In this document: positions 8,513 through 16,408 of the stretch, piece by piece
Layout of the letters: each line of letters starts with the position of its first letter
How positions within the stretch are numbered: the first letter of the stretch is position 1
NCBI GenBank assembly: GCA_021797825.1
Contig: JAJZZA010000024.1
Span: 1-43,811 of the forward strand
Source of the DNA: Bacillota bacterium
Lineage (GTDB): Bacteria > Bacillota > Sulfobacillia > Sulfobacillales > Sulfobacillaceae
Length of the DNA stretch: 43,811 nucleotides
Reading direction: 5' to 3'
Position numbers and translations under genes: made by a program
The notes under the pieces: generated by a model
The model's input: only the letters and a program-made list of their open reading frames with translations
What the model was told of the DNA's origin: nothing
Database searches by the model: none

Positions 8513-9958
8513 ATGACACAGCCAACCCCTATTGCCGTGGCTTACGGAGACGGCATCGGCCCGGAAATAATGGAGGCCACGCTGAACATTATTCAGGCAG
8601 CTGGCGCCAACATTGCGATCGAAACGATTGAAATCGGAGAAAAGGTCTATTTGCGCGGAATCGAAACCGGGATGGAGCACGGTGCCTGGGATGTCTTGCG
8701 GCGGACGCAGGTGTTTCTCAAGGCCCCGATCACCACACCCCAGGGCGGTGGCTATAAGAGTCTTAACGTCACCACCCGCAAGGCATTGGGGCTCTACGCC
8801 AATGTTCGTCCGAGCGTCTCCTACCATCCTTTTGTCCGCACCAAACACCCGACCATGGACGTGGTCATCATCCGCGAAAACGAGGAGGATTTGTACGCGG
8901 GCATCGAGCACCGGCAGACGGAGCAGGTCTATCAATGTCTGAAGCTTATTACGCGGCCGGGGTCGGAAAAGGTTATCCGCTACGCCTTTGAATACGCGCG
9001 CGCCCACCACCGCAAAAAGGTGACCTGTTTCGTCAAAGACAACATCATGAAACTGACCGACGGGCTCTTTCACAAAGTATTCGACGAGACGGCCGCCAAG
9101 TATCCGGATCTCGAGAATGAAATGTGGATTGTCGATATCGGCGCAGCCAAACTGGCGGATACCCCCGAACGATTCGATGTCATTGTTATGCCGAACCTTT
9201 ATGGTGATATCCTGTCCGACATGGCGGCCCAGATCGCCGGATCGGTGGGGCTGGCAGGGTCGGCCAACATCGGTGAGCAGTGCGCGATGTTTGAGGCCAT
9301 TCACGGCTCCGCGCCCCGCATCGCCGGGCAAAACCGTGCGAATCCATCGGGGCTAATGCTCGGCGCGGTCATGATGCTGGTTCATATCGGACAGGCCGCG
9401 GTCGCGATGCGGGTACACAACGCCTGGCTCAAGACGATTGAGGATGGCATCCATACGTATGACATCTTCATGGACGGGATCAGCCGGCAAAAGGTGGATA
9501 CCACCGGGTTTGCGGAGGCGGTGATCAGTCGTTTGGGGGAATCGCCTAAAGTGCTGAAGCCGGTCTCGTACGAGATCGAACAGCCCATGGCGCTGTGGCG
9601 AAAGAATGACCACCAAAAAAAAGCCGAAAAGCGTCTGGTGGGGGTCGATGTGTTCCTGGATTGGGATCAGGGCTCGCCGGACGACCTTGGTGCCTCGCTG
9701 GGCCAAGTGTTCGTGGACCCCTTGCATCTCCGGGTCATCACCAACCGCGGCATCAAGGTGTGGCCGGACGGATTGCCGGAAACGTTCTGCACCGATCACT
9801 GGCGTTGCCGCTTTTTGGGTGAAGACGGGGAAGCGGTGCAGCCCAGCCAGGTGGTGGAATTGCTCAAGCGCGTCGGTGAGGCGGGATTTGACAACGTCAA
9901 GACGGAGAACCTTTATCTTTTCGACGGAGTGCCGGGATTCTCCGCCGTCCATGGATAA
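8513..9958 (+). CDS. icd: Isocitrate dehydrogenase, Thermus/Rickettsia type
   Basis: Oxidises isocitrate to 2-oxoglutarate in the TCA cycle. The 481 residues comprise the isopropylmalate/isocitrate dehydrogenase fold (residues ~1-345) and a ~130-residue C-terminal domain as in the Thermus and Rickettsia enzymes. Seen: GDGIGPEIM, KAPITTPQGGGYKSLNVTTRK (substrate loop), NVRPSV, RENEEDLYAGIEHR, KDNIMKLTDGLF, the signature NLYGDILSDMAAQIAGSVGL and IHGSAPRIAGQNRANPSG. The Arg after GSAP, where NAD enzymes usually have Asp, suggests NADP use (inference). ATG 8513 has GGAGA about 8 nt upstream; GTG 8507 is in frame but less well placed. Confidence 0.92.
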   Translation: MTQPTPIAVAYGDGIGPEIMEATLNIIQAAGANIAIETIEIGEKVYLRGIETGMEHGAWDVLRRTQVFLKAPITTPQGGGYKSLNVTTRKALGLYANVRPSVSYHPFVRTKHPTMDVVIIRENEEDLYAGIEHRQTEQVYQCLKLITRPGSEKVIRYAFEYARAHHRKKVTCFVKDNIMKLTDGLFHKVFDETAAKYPDLENEMWIVDIGAAKLADTPERFDVIVMPNLYGDILSDMAAQIAGSVGLAGSANIGEQCAMFEAIHGSAPRIAGQNRANPSGLMLGAVMMLVHIGQAAVAMRVHNAWLKTIEDGIHTYDIFMDGISRQKVDTTGFAEAVISRLGESPKVLKPVSYEIEQPMALWRKNDHQKKAEKRLVGVDVFLDWDQGSPDDLGASLGQVFVDPLHLRVITNRGIKVWPDGLPETFCTDHWRCRFLGEDGEAVQPSQVVELLKRVGEAGFDNVKTENLYLFDGVPGFSAVHG

Positions 9959-10050
9959 TTTGGCGGCGAGCGACGGACCGGCATGGTAGAAATGGGCCAA
10001 GACTGCGATATGCGGCAAGAACCTTGGCCGTAGGCGGCGAAGATACCGAG

Positions 10051-10090
10051 CACCGCCTGAGTCCCTGCTAGCAGAGGGGCTCAGGCGGTG
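10051..10090. terminator. Long inverted repeat, possible terminator
   Basis: An 11-bp perfect stem (CACCGCCTGAG, 10051-10061, with CTCAGGCGGTG, 10080-10090) encloses a second small palindrome, CTGCTAGCAG. It lies about 90 nt after the isocitrate dehydrogenase stop. There is no T run on either side, so a classical Rho-independent terminator is not proven; it could be a transcript-end barrier or a remnant of the neighbouring mobile element. Confidence 0.4.
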
Positions 10091-10126
10091 TTGCCGTATG
10101 CCATGGTGTCGGGCGAGCAGGCGGTG

Positions 10127-10256
10127 ACGACTCCCCATGCCTGAAGGCAGGGGCTTCTCGGTTCATGGCGGGGGCGCGTGCGCCATCCGCTCCCCGACGA
10201 CTCCGTCCGAGCCCAGTAATGTTGTCGCCTGGGACGGCACTTTCAGCCTGTTCCAC
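10127..10256 (-). mobile_element. Relic right end of an IS200/IS605 (TnpB) element
   Basis: Read on the minus strand, the sequence resembles the 3' end of tnpB-type elements, where the C-terminal coding region merges with the guide-RNA scaffold. GC-rich stem-loops are followed by the terminal GAAGCCCC-TGCC-TTCA-GGCA-TGGGGAG hairpin (10131-10160) and GTCGTCA. No tnpA or tnpB body remains; only a short broken frame ending in Arg/Ala/Pro-rich sequence is left. The assignment rests on the form of the terminal hairpin. Confidence 0.5.
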
Positions 10257-10359
10257 GAAAATACTCTACCACAAAAGACGGGACCTTACGGTCAGCGGCT
10301 TTCATCCCCATAGGTAATCCAAGGGGTTTTTCGCCGCTATTTTATAAGATATCGGAAAC

Positions 10360-10395
10360 TTGCGAAAGTAATCACGGTATGGTATACAATATACC
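10360..10395 (+). promoter_or_regulatory. Promoter overlapped by a perfect palindrome
   Basis: A -35-like TTGCGA (10360-10365), 17-bp spacer and TATACA (10383-10388) lie under GGTATA-CAA-TATACC (10381-10395), a perfect inverted repeat. The form resembles FadR-type GntR operators, which are short AT-rich palindromes around GTATAC. Thirteen nucleotides of it, TGGTATACAATAT, recur in the promoter of the NCS1 transporter gene (minus strand, 25732-25744). It probably drives and represses the cluster starting with the GntR gene. Confidence 0.6.
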
Positions 10396-10420
10396 GATAC
10401 ATAAAGCGGGAGGTGAAGGG

Positions 10421-10597
10421 ATGGCGAATCCGTGCCGGCACGTGGTTACGCCGGGGGTCCGCCCGCTCGGCGATGCCCTTAGGTTAAGAGGCGGGCGGTA
10501 TGCGTGGCCGCTTGCGGTGGGCGAGGCGTCGCCGCGCGAGCGTCCGAGCGCTAATCGGGATGAGGTGCCTACGCTCGCTGAGCGGAGTCCGTCCTAA
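10421..10597 (+). CDS. Short leader reading frame, doubtful
   Basis: A 58-codon frame begins at ATG 10421, 6 nt after GGAGGTG, and lies just downstream of the palindromic promoter. The start context is good, but the Arg/Pro/Gly-rich product has no recognisable domain and could be fortuitous. If translated, it would be the first frame of the GntR cluster transcript and could act as a leader. Confidence 0.25.
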   Translation: MANPCRHVVTPGVRPLGDALRLRGGRYAWPLAVGEASPRERPSANRDEVPTLAERSPS

Positions 10598-10642
10598 TCA
10601 ACCGACCCACCACCCCTGCGGATTTCCGACGTGGAGGCAGAT

Positions 10643-11320
10643 ATGGCCGAATTCCAGAAGATCAAAATTGATACGGTGACGGAGGTGGCGTACCGCCATC
10701 TGCGCGACTTGATTTTGACCGGATATTTTCTTCCGGGACAGTGGCTGCGGGAGCGTGAACTCACTGAGCTTATCGGCGTCAGCCGAACACCCATCCGGGA
10801 AGCGTTGCGCACCCTCGAGCAGGACCAACTGGTGATAGCGGAATCCCGCCGAGGCTTTCGGATCCCGGTGCCGACGGCCAAAGAGATTAGGGATTTCTAT
10901 GAGTTGCGGTCGGAATTGGAAGGGATGGCGGCCGCAAAAGCCGCCCAGCAGGGGGACGCCGGGCGGATGGCGGAGATTTTGCAGGCGCTGGACACGGCCC
11001 AAGCATCGTTGGATCACGAAGAGATCTTGCAAGTGATTGGGCTTAACAACCGGTTTCATGATTTGGTGGCCATGGCCAGCGGCAACCAGAGTTTATGCGA
11101 CGTGCTCGGCAAATTGCGGACCAAGGTGAATTTGTTTCGAGTCCTGTCGTGGTCCGGTCGCCGGGAACGGCCGGGAGAGACCTTGCGGCAGCACCGCCTG
11201 ATCTTTGCGGCCATCGCGGAACACAGCGAGCGACGGGCGCGCTCCCTGGCCATGGACCACATCTTGGATTCTTTGCCGCTCGTGCTGGCTGGCTTAAACG
11301 CGGTCCAGGCGAATCATTGA
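10643..11320 (+). CDS. GntR-family regulator, FCD subfamily
   Basis: A FadR-type transcription factor of 225 residues. The N-terminal winged helix (residues ~12-75) shows VAYRHLRDLILTGYFLPGQ, LRERELTELIGVSRTPIREALR and a RRGFRIPVP wing. The C-terminal FCD ligand domain (~80-215) has YELRSELEGMAA, an NNRFHDLVAMASGN metal/ligand region and HRLIFAAIAEH. ATG 10643 has GGAGG 6 nt upstream; GTG 10631 is less likely. It heads a plus-strand catabolic cluster and probably represses it until a pathway acid or acyl-CoA binds. A close frameshifted relative lies at 23940-24264 beside the NCS1 transporter. Confidence 0.9.
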   Translation: MAEFQKIKIDTVTEVAYRHLRDLILTGYFLPGQWLRERELTELIGVSRTPIREALRTLEQDQLVIAESRRGFRIPVPTAKEIRDFYELRSELEGMAAAKAAQQGDAGRMAEILQALDTAQASLDHEEILQVIGLNNRFHDLVAMASGNQSLCDVLGKLRTKVNLFRVLSWSGRRERPGETLRQHRLIFAAIAEHSERRARSLAMDHILDSLPLVLAGLNAVQANH

Positions 11321-11363
11321 CAGTGGGGGGATCCCCACTTTGCCCAGCGGGAGGAGAGAGATT

Positions 11364-12005
11364 ATGCCGCTTGTCGATCTCAGTGTTCCCTGGGGACCGG
11401 ACGTGCAACCTTTGGACGGACACCCCCGCATCCGGTTCGAACCCGTCACCACGCATGAGCGAGAGGGACGCTCGAATACCCGGGTGGAATTCAGCATTCA
11501 TACCGGAACCCACATCGACGCCCCTTTCCATTTCTTCCCGGAGGGGAAAACCATCGACCAGATCCCGCTGGCGGTGTTTATCGGTCCGGCCATCGCGGTC
11601 GATGTTACCCGCTTCGGATCTCCGCGACAGGCTATTACCCTGGACAATTTGTTCGCGGCCGGCATTGCCGACGTGGCTTTGTCCGGGATTCGTCTGCTCT
11701 TGCGCACGGATTGGGCCACGCAACACTGGAATCAACCGGATTTGTACACGAAAAATCCCTATTTGGCACAGGATGCCGCGCAGTGGCTGGCTAATCAGGG
11801 GATCGCGGCGCTCGGCCTGGATTTTGCTGTGGACAGCGAGTTTCCCTATCCCAACCACTATGTGTTTCTCGGCAAAGAGATCCTTTTGATGGAAAATCTC
11901 ATCAATCTGGACCGCCTCGGGAGCAGGCCCTTTACGCTGATGGCGTTGCCATTGCGGGTGGTAGGCGGAGACGGCGGGCCGGCGCGGGTTGTGGCCAGCG
12001 TGTAG
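11364..12005 (+). CDS. Cyclase-family metal-dependent amidohydrolase
   Basis: A member of the cyclase/kynurenine-formamidase-like family, which hydrolyses amide bonds (N-formylkynurenine, isatin, cyclic imides) using a Mn or Zn centre. The diagnostic HTGTHIDAPFHF motif is at residues ~46-57, preceded by DLSVPWGPD and followed by the GLDFAVDSEFPYPNHYVFL region with further ligands. It is 213 residues long, typical for the family. GAGGAGAG lies about 8 nt before ATG 11364, 43 nt after the regulator gene. In this cluster a ring-opening or amide-cleaving step is the natural role; the substrate is unknown. Confidence 0.85.
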   Translation: MPLVDLSVPWGPDVQPLDGHPRIRFEPVTTHEREGRSNTRVEFSIHTGTHIDAPFHFFPEGKTIDQIPLAVFIGPAIAVDVTRFGSPRQAITLDNLFAAGIADVALSGIRLLLRTDWATQHWNQPDLYTKNPYLAQDAAQWLANQGIAALGLDFAVDSEFPYPNHYVFLGKEILLMENLINLDRLGSRPFTLMALPLRVVGGDGGPARVVASV

Positions 12006-12226
12006 CAGGCGGGCGGCCTGGGGGGATGCGGCCGGACGGGCGGGGATTCTCTGGGGAGGGGGCATTGCCTGCCCGCTCGGTTCGGACTGCAGAGGAACAT
12101 CCCCAAAGCCTCCCACTGGGCAGCAAGTTCTGCAGCCAGGGCTGGTCAACAGAAGGCGAACACCGGGCTTGGGCGGACTGGTGATGGCGCGGGCGGCCCG
12201 TCGTGCAAGAACAAAGGAGGGTCATC

Positions 12227-13027
12227 GTGGACTTAGGACTGAAAGGAAAGAACGTTCTCATTACCGGCGGCAGTCTGGGAATTGGACGGCAAACCGCCTT
12301 GACGATGGCGGCCGAGGGAGCGCGATTGGCGTTGGTGGCTCGTACCCGGGAAACGCTGGAAGCGGCCCGCACGATGATTCTGGCCAAAACGCCGGGAGCC
12401 CGGGTGGTTTTGGTGACGGCCGATCTGCAGCATGAGGCCGAGGCGTTGCGAGCCGTCGACGAAGTCACCGCCGCGCTGGGCCGCGTCGACATCTTGGTCA
12501 ACTGCGCCGGGGCTGCGCCTGGGCGGTTGTTGCAGGATATTGACGACGACACCTGGCGGGTGGCCTTAGGGCTCAAATTCCTCGGCTATGTGCGCATGGC
12601 CAAGGCGGTGATGCCCCAATTTGTCGAACAGGGTGGCGGCGTCATCGTCAACGTGAACGGCAACGATGGGGTCAAGCCCTCGTATTGGGAACTGACCGGG
12701 ACAGCGGCCAATGCCGCGGTCATGGCGACCATGCAGGCCCTGTCCGACCAATACGGACGGCACAACGTGCGCATCGTTTCGGTGAATCCGGGACCCGTGG
12801 ATACCGGCCGCTGGGCCACCCTGACGGAGGCGTTTGCCCGCGACAAGAGCATTTCGGTGGCGCTGGCCGATGAGGTGGCCACCAAGTCGATCGCCTTTGG
12901 ACGCATTGCCACACCCCAAGAGGTGGCTGACGTGGTGACTTTTTTGGCGTCCGACCGCGCCCGGTTTGTCCACGGCACCAGCATTAACATCGACGGCAAC
13001 CAGAGGAAGGCGATTATGGATGTGTAA
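12227..13027 (+). CDS. Atypical short-chain dehydrogenase/reductase
   Basis: SDR Rossmann fold of 266 residues. The cofactor motif GGSLGIGRQ is near residues 13-21, NCAGAAPG near 89-96 and a VNPGPVDTGRW loop after strand 6. A C-terminal VTFLASDRARFVHGTSINIDG matches classical SDRs. Where these have Tyr-xxx-Lys, this protein reads GTGTAANAAV, so neither the catalytic Tyr nor Lys is present. A related atypical group with GNAAL in this position exists, so it may bind a nucleotide without acting as an ordinary oxidoreductase. GTG 12227 follows AAAGGAGG at 6 nt; the in-frame GTG 12203 would place that site inside the gene. Confidence 0.85.
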   Translation: MDLGLKGKNVLITGGSLGIGRQTALTMAAEGARLALVARTRETLEAARTMILAKTPGARVVLVTADLQHEAEALRAVDEVTAALGRVDILVNCAGAAPGRLLQDIDDDTWRVALGLKFLGYVRMAKAVMPQFVEQGGGVIVNVNGNDGVKPSYWELTGTAANAAVMATMQALSDQYGRHNVRIVSVNPGPVDTGRWATLTEAFARDKSISVALADEVATKSIAFGRIATPQEVADVVTFLASDRARFVHGTSINIDGNQRKAIMDV

Positions 13028-13042
13028 GGGGGAGGGCAAGCC

Positions 13043-13921
13043 TTGCGCATTGGCATAGCGCAACTGGCGATTGACGCCGATCCCGGCCGGGTGGCCGCCA
13101 ACCGGGACAATGCGGCGCGGATGGCCGCCGATCTCTTCGAGCGCGGAGCGGAACTGGTGGTGCTGCCGGAACTGACTCATCACGGCTATTTCCCTAAAGA
13201 CCGGCACACCGTCGAGGCGCTTGGCGAAGATCTGGAGAGCGGGACCAGTGTCGGAGACTGGATGCGGATAGCGCGCCAATACCACGGATACATCGTGGGC
13301 GGACTATTGGAACGGGATGATGCCGGCCTGTACAATGCTGCCGTGCTGGTGGGTCCGGCAGGCCTCGTCGCCCGCTACCGCAAGGTCCACCTGTTTGACT
13401 GGGAGAAGAAATGGTTATTGCCTGGCAATCAGTGGGTCGCGGCATACTTGCCGGACCTGGACGTAACGGTCGGGCTGCTGGTCTGCTACGATCTCCGTTT
13501 TCCTGAAGCGGTCCGGCAGATTGCCGACCAAGGAGCCGACCTGCTGGCGGTGCCGACGACTTGGACCTCGATTGGCAAGCCGGTGCTGTGGGACGACGGC
13601 GGCTACTGTTTGCAAAATCACCTGGCCATTGCCCACGCTTACTGCAACCGGCTGGCGGTGGTGTGCGCGGACCGTGTCGGGCAGGAACGGGGCGTGACGT
13701 ACCTCGGCGCCAGTCTGGCGGTCCATCCCTCGGGTCAGGTGGCGGCGGGTCCGCTGGCGGGAACTGCGGCCATGGCCAGGGTGGCCGAGGTGGATGTGCG
13801 GGCGGCGCGATCCAAAGAGCTTGGATTGGGCAATCATCTGGTCCGCGATCGCCGTCCAGAACTCTATGGAGGCAACGGCGCCCAGCGCACGCTGCCGGGA
13901 AAGGGGAGGACAGACCCGTGA
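13043..13921 (+). CDS. Nitrilase-superfamily amidohydrolase
   Basis: A carbon-nitrogen hydrolase that cleaves amides, carbamoyl groups or nitriles by a covalent thioester. The Glu-Lys-Cys triad is visible: Glu in VLPELTHHGY (~42), Lys in YRKVHLFDWE (~112) and Cys in LLVCYDLRFPE (~149). The 292 residues fit the family. TTG 13043 is the start, with GGGGGAGGG about 9 nt upstream and 15 nt after the SDR stop. The tight spacing to both neighbours places it in the operon, where it likely removes an amide or carbamoyl nitrogen from the substrate. N-carbamoyl, omega-amide or formamide substrates are all possible. Confidence 0.87.
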   Translation: MRIGIAQLAIDADPGRVAANRDNAARMAADLFERGAELVVLPELTHHGYFPKDRHTVEALGEDLESGTSVGDWMRIARQYHGYIVGGLLERDDAGLYNAAVLVGPAGLVARYRKVHLFDWEKKWLLPGNQWVAAYLPDLDVTVGLLVCYDLRFPEAVRQIADQGADLLAVPTTWTSIGKPVLWDDGGYCLQNHLAIAHAYCNRLAVVCADRVGQERGVTYLGASLAVHPSGQVAAGPLAGTAAMARVAEVDVRAARSKELGLGNHLVRDRRPELYGGNGAQRTLPGKGRTDP

Positions 13922-14346
13922 TGCTGCGCGGCCTCGACCACATCGGGATTATCGTGCGGGATCTGACGCAGGCGGCTCGGCAATATCAAGAGGTGTTGGG
14001 ATTGTCGGTCAGCCGCATCGAGGATTATGGCAATGGGCTCTTAAGCATCGCGTTTCTGCCGGTGGGGGATGGAAATGATCCGGCGGTCGTCAAAGTGGAA
14101 TTGCTCCAGCCCCACCGGCCCGGCAGTTCGGCTTGGCGTTTCTTGCAGGAGAAGGGCGAAGGGATTGAGCATCTGGCATTCCGCGCCGACCATCTTGACG
14201 GCCACCTCGCGCGGATGGCCGGAAGCGGAGTCGCACTCTGGGATCGGATGGCGCGCCCAGGAGCGGAAGGCACCCGCATCGCCTTTATCGATCCGGTGAG
14301 TCTGTCGGGATGTCTGGTGGAGCTGGTAGAGCGTGTTGAGCCGTGA
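13921..14346 (+). CDS. VOC-family epimerase or glyoxalase-like protein
   Basis: A 141-residue vicinal-oxygen-chelate protein close in pattern to methylmalonyl-CoA epimerase: LDHIGIIVRDLTQAARQYQEVLGL at the N-terminus, an IEHLAFRADHLD strand-helix in the second half and a CLVELVE ending with the metal-binding Glu. The His of LDHIGI and IEHLAF and the terminal Glu are the expected ligands. ATG 13921 overlaps the TGA of the preceding hydrolase gene by one base, so translation is coupled. In a CoA-ester pathway it could epimerise a 2-substituted malonyl-CoA, but related dioxygenases and isomerases share the fold. Confidence 0.85.
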   Translation: MLRGLDHIGIIVRDLTQAARQYQEVLGLSVSRIEDYGNGLLSIAFLPVGDGNDPAVVKVELLQPHRPGSSAWRFLQEKGEGIEHLAFRADHLDGHLARMAGSGVALWDRMARPGAEGTRIAFIDPVSLSGCLVELVERVEP

Positions 14347-14396
14347 GCCAGGCAGGAGCCGGCGAGTCGCGGGAGGCAACCGGGGGGTGACGAGTA

Positions 14397-15602
14397 ATGA
14401 CAGAGTCTGATGCGGATGCGGCCCAACCCTTGCGCGGGGTGCGGGTGCTGGATCTGACCCAGTTGTTGTCCGGTCCCTATGCCACCCAAATCCTGGCCGA
14501 CCTCGGAGCCGAAGTCATCAAGATTGAACAACCCGGAGGGGACAAGGCCCGGGGCAACGGCCCCTTTTTTGAGGGGAAGAGTTCCTACTTCGCCAGCCTC
14601 AATCGCGGTAAGAAAAGTCTGGCCTTAAACCTCAAGAATGACAGCGGGCTCCGGGTATTTCAGGACTTGGTCCGTCAATCCCAGGTCGTGGTGGAGAATT
14701 TCCGACCGGGGGTGGCCGAACGGCTCGGGATTGGGTTCGAGCAGACCCGGCAGTGGAACCCGTCGGTTATTTATGCGTCGTGTTCGGGATTCGGCCAGAC
14801 CGGTCCCAAGGCCGGCCTGCCGGCCTTGGACATCATCATTCAGGCGCTGGCAGGGACGATGTCTTTGACCGGGGAGCCCGGCGCCCCCCCCTTGCGGGCG
14901 GGATTTTCGGTGGCCGACATCGGCGCCGGAATGTACTTGGCGATGGCGATTTTAGCCGCGCTTTGCCGGCCCCCGGCGGACGCCCCCGCCATTCATATCG
15001 ACATCAGCATGTTGGACACGCAGGTGGCGCTGTTAGAGAACGCGTTTGCCCGGTTTTTCGCGACCGGTGAGGTGCCGCAAGCGACCGGAACCCGGCATCC
15101 GGTGCTGGCCCCCTTTCAGAGTTTCGAGGCGGCAGACGGCAGGTTTGTGGTGGCGATCAGCACCGAGGAGCACTGGCTAAAATTTATCCGGGCGATTGGA
15201 CACCCGGAGCTAGGGGACGAGGCCATGTTCAAGACTCCGGCCGCTCGGCTTCGACATGTCGACCAGCTGGAGGGGATTTTGCTGCCGATATTTCGCACCC
15301 GGTCCCGGGAATGCTGGATTACCCGGTTGGAGGCGGCCGAGGTTCCGGTCGCCCGCATCAACACCGTGGCGGACACCGCGGACGACCCGGATTTGCGGGT
15401 CCGCGAGATGTTTTCCGAGGTGCAATTTGGAACCGCGCGCATGAAAGTGGTAGCCTCCCCGTTTCACTTCAACGGCCGATCCCTCCGCGCGTTGCCGGTG
15501 GTGGCGGAATTCAACGGTAACCAGGCCGAGGTGCTGCAAGAGATTCTCCATCTCAATCCGCAAGAAATCACCCGGCTCGACCAGGAAGGGGCGTTTGCAT
15601 GA
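14397..15602 (+). CDS. Class III CoA-transferase (CaiB/BaiF family)
   Basis: Moves CoA between carboxylic acids through an aspartyl-CoA intermediate, activating the pathway acid. Seen: GVRVLDLTQLLSGPYATQILADLGAEVIKIE at the N-terminus, FASLNRGKKSLALNL, VVENFRPGVAERLG, GFGQTGPK and the catalytic Asp in LPALDIIIQALAG (~145). The 401 residues match the family. ATG 14397 lies 50 nt after the VOC gene. The stop overlaps the next start (ATGA), a sign of a single operon with the enoyl-CoA hydratase-like gene. The donor (succinyl-CoA, formyl-CoA or acetyl-CoA) cannot be read from sequence. Confidence 0.92.
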   Translation: MTESDADAAQPLRGVRVLDLTQLLSGPYATQILADLGAEVIKIEQPGGDKARGNGPFFEGKSSYFASLNRGKKSLALNLKNDSGLRVFQDLVRQSQVVVENFRPGVAERLGIGFEQTRQWNPSVIYASCSGFGQTGPKAGLPALDIIIQALAGTMSLTGEPGAPPLRAGFSVADIGAGMYLAMAILAALCRPPADAPAIHIDISMLDTQVALLENAFARFFATGEVPQATGTRHPVLAPFQSFEAADGRFVVAISTEEHWLKFIRAIGHPELGDEAMFKTPAARLRHVDQLEGILLPIFRTRSRECWITRLEAAEVPVARINTVADTADDPDLRVREMFSEVQFGTARMKVVASPFHFNGRSLRALPVVAEFNGNQAEVLQEILHLNPQEITRLDQEGAFA

Positions 15603-16387
15603 CCGCTACGGTGAGTTGGGAGATCGAGGGGCAGACGGGATGGATATGGATTAACCGTCCAGAAAAGCGCAATGCGATGACAGACGCGATGTGGCAAAAA
15701 CTGGCGGGCCTGGTTGATGAAGCTCCGCGGATGGGTGCGCGGGCCGTGGTGATAAGCGGGCGGGGCGGCTCATTTGTAGCCGGCGCCGACATTTTGGAAT
15801 TCGAGTCGACCAAGAACACCCCGAGCGCGGCGCAGGCGTCGTTTGCCTCGGTCGACAACGCTTGCCGCGCGGTGCAGGACCTTCCCATTCCCGTCATCGC
15901 GGCGATTGACGGATTTGCCGTTGGTGCCGGGTTGGAATTGGCAGCGGCGTGCGATTTCCGGTTGGCTTCGGGTAACGCCCGTTTGGGCATTACCGCGTCC
16001 AAATTGGGCATTACCCCTGGTCGCGCCCATATTGCCCGGCTGTGGGAGGTTGTCGGGACCGCGCGAACGTTGGATTTGCTGATGACGGGGCGCCTGATTA
16101 CGGCTCATGAAGCCTACGCGATGGGACTCTTGTACCAAATCGCTGAGGACGGAAACGATTTGCGGGAAGCCGCCGGCGCACTGGCCCGCTTGTTAGCGGA
16201 GAGAGCGCCGCTTACCTTGTCGTGGACCAAAAGCACTGTGCGGCGATTGGTGACGGAATCGCTGCTGGACCGGATCGGGGATGACGCCGGGGATGCGACC
16301 GTGTGTTTTGCAACGAGTGATTTTCGGGAAGCCGTGCAGGCATTTAAAGAAAAACGTCCGCCGATTTTTGGGAGCCGTGCGGATTGA
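15599..16387 (+). CDS. Enoyl-CoA hydratase/isomerase family protein
   Basis: Crotonase-fold enzyme of 262 residues acting on a CoA ester. The oxyanion-hole segments FVAGADILEFES and IDGFAVGAGLELAAACDF are clear, and the Glu of GLELAAACD corresponds to the first catalytic Glu of enoyl-CoA hydratase. At the second catalytic position, normally PE before LLG in the hydratases, this protein has TASKLGITPG, so that Glu is missing. It may therefore be an isomerase, hydrolase or decarboxylase instead of a simple hydratase. It overlaps the CoA-transferase gene by 4 nt and comes just before the molybdenum hydroxylase genes. Confidence 0.88.
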   Translation: MTATVSWEIEGQTGWIWINRPEKRNAMTDAMWQKLAGLVDEAPRMGARAVVISGRGGSFVAGADILEFESTKNTPSAAQASFASVDNACRAVQDLPIPVIAAIDGFAVGAGLELAAACDFRLASGNARLGITASKLGITPGRAHIARLWEVVGTARTLDLLMTGRLITAHEAYAMGLLYQIAEDGNDLREAAGALARLLAERAPLTLSWTKSTVRRLVTESLLDRIGDDAGDATVCFATSDFREAVQAFKEKRPPIFGSRAD

Positions 16388-16408
16388 CCGGAGAAAGGAG
16401 GCCGCGCC

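Larger units (their letters stand above)
9959..10420. other. Intergenic region with hairpin, TnpB-element relic and promoter
   Basis: No intact gene lies here. It holds a long inverted repeat (10051-10090), the relic right end of an IS200/IS605 element on the minus strand (10127-10256), and a promoter overlapping a palindrome (10360-10395), each listed separately. Confidence 0.6.
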
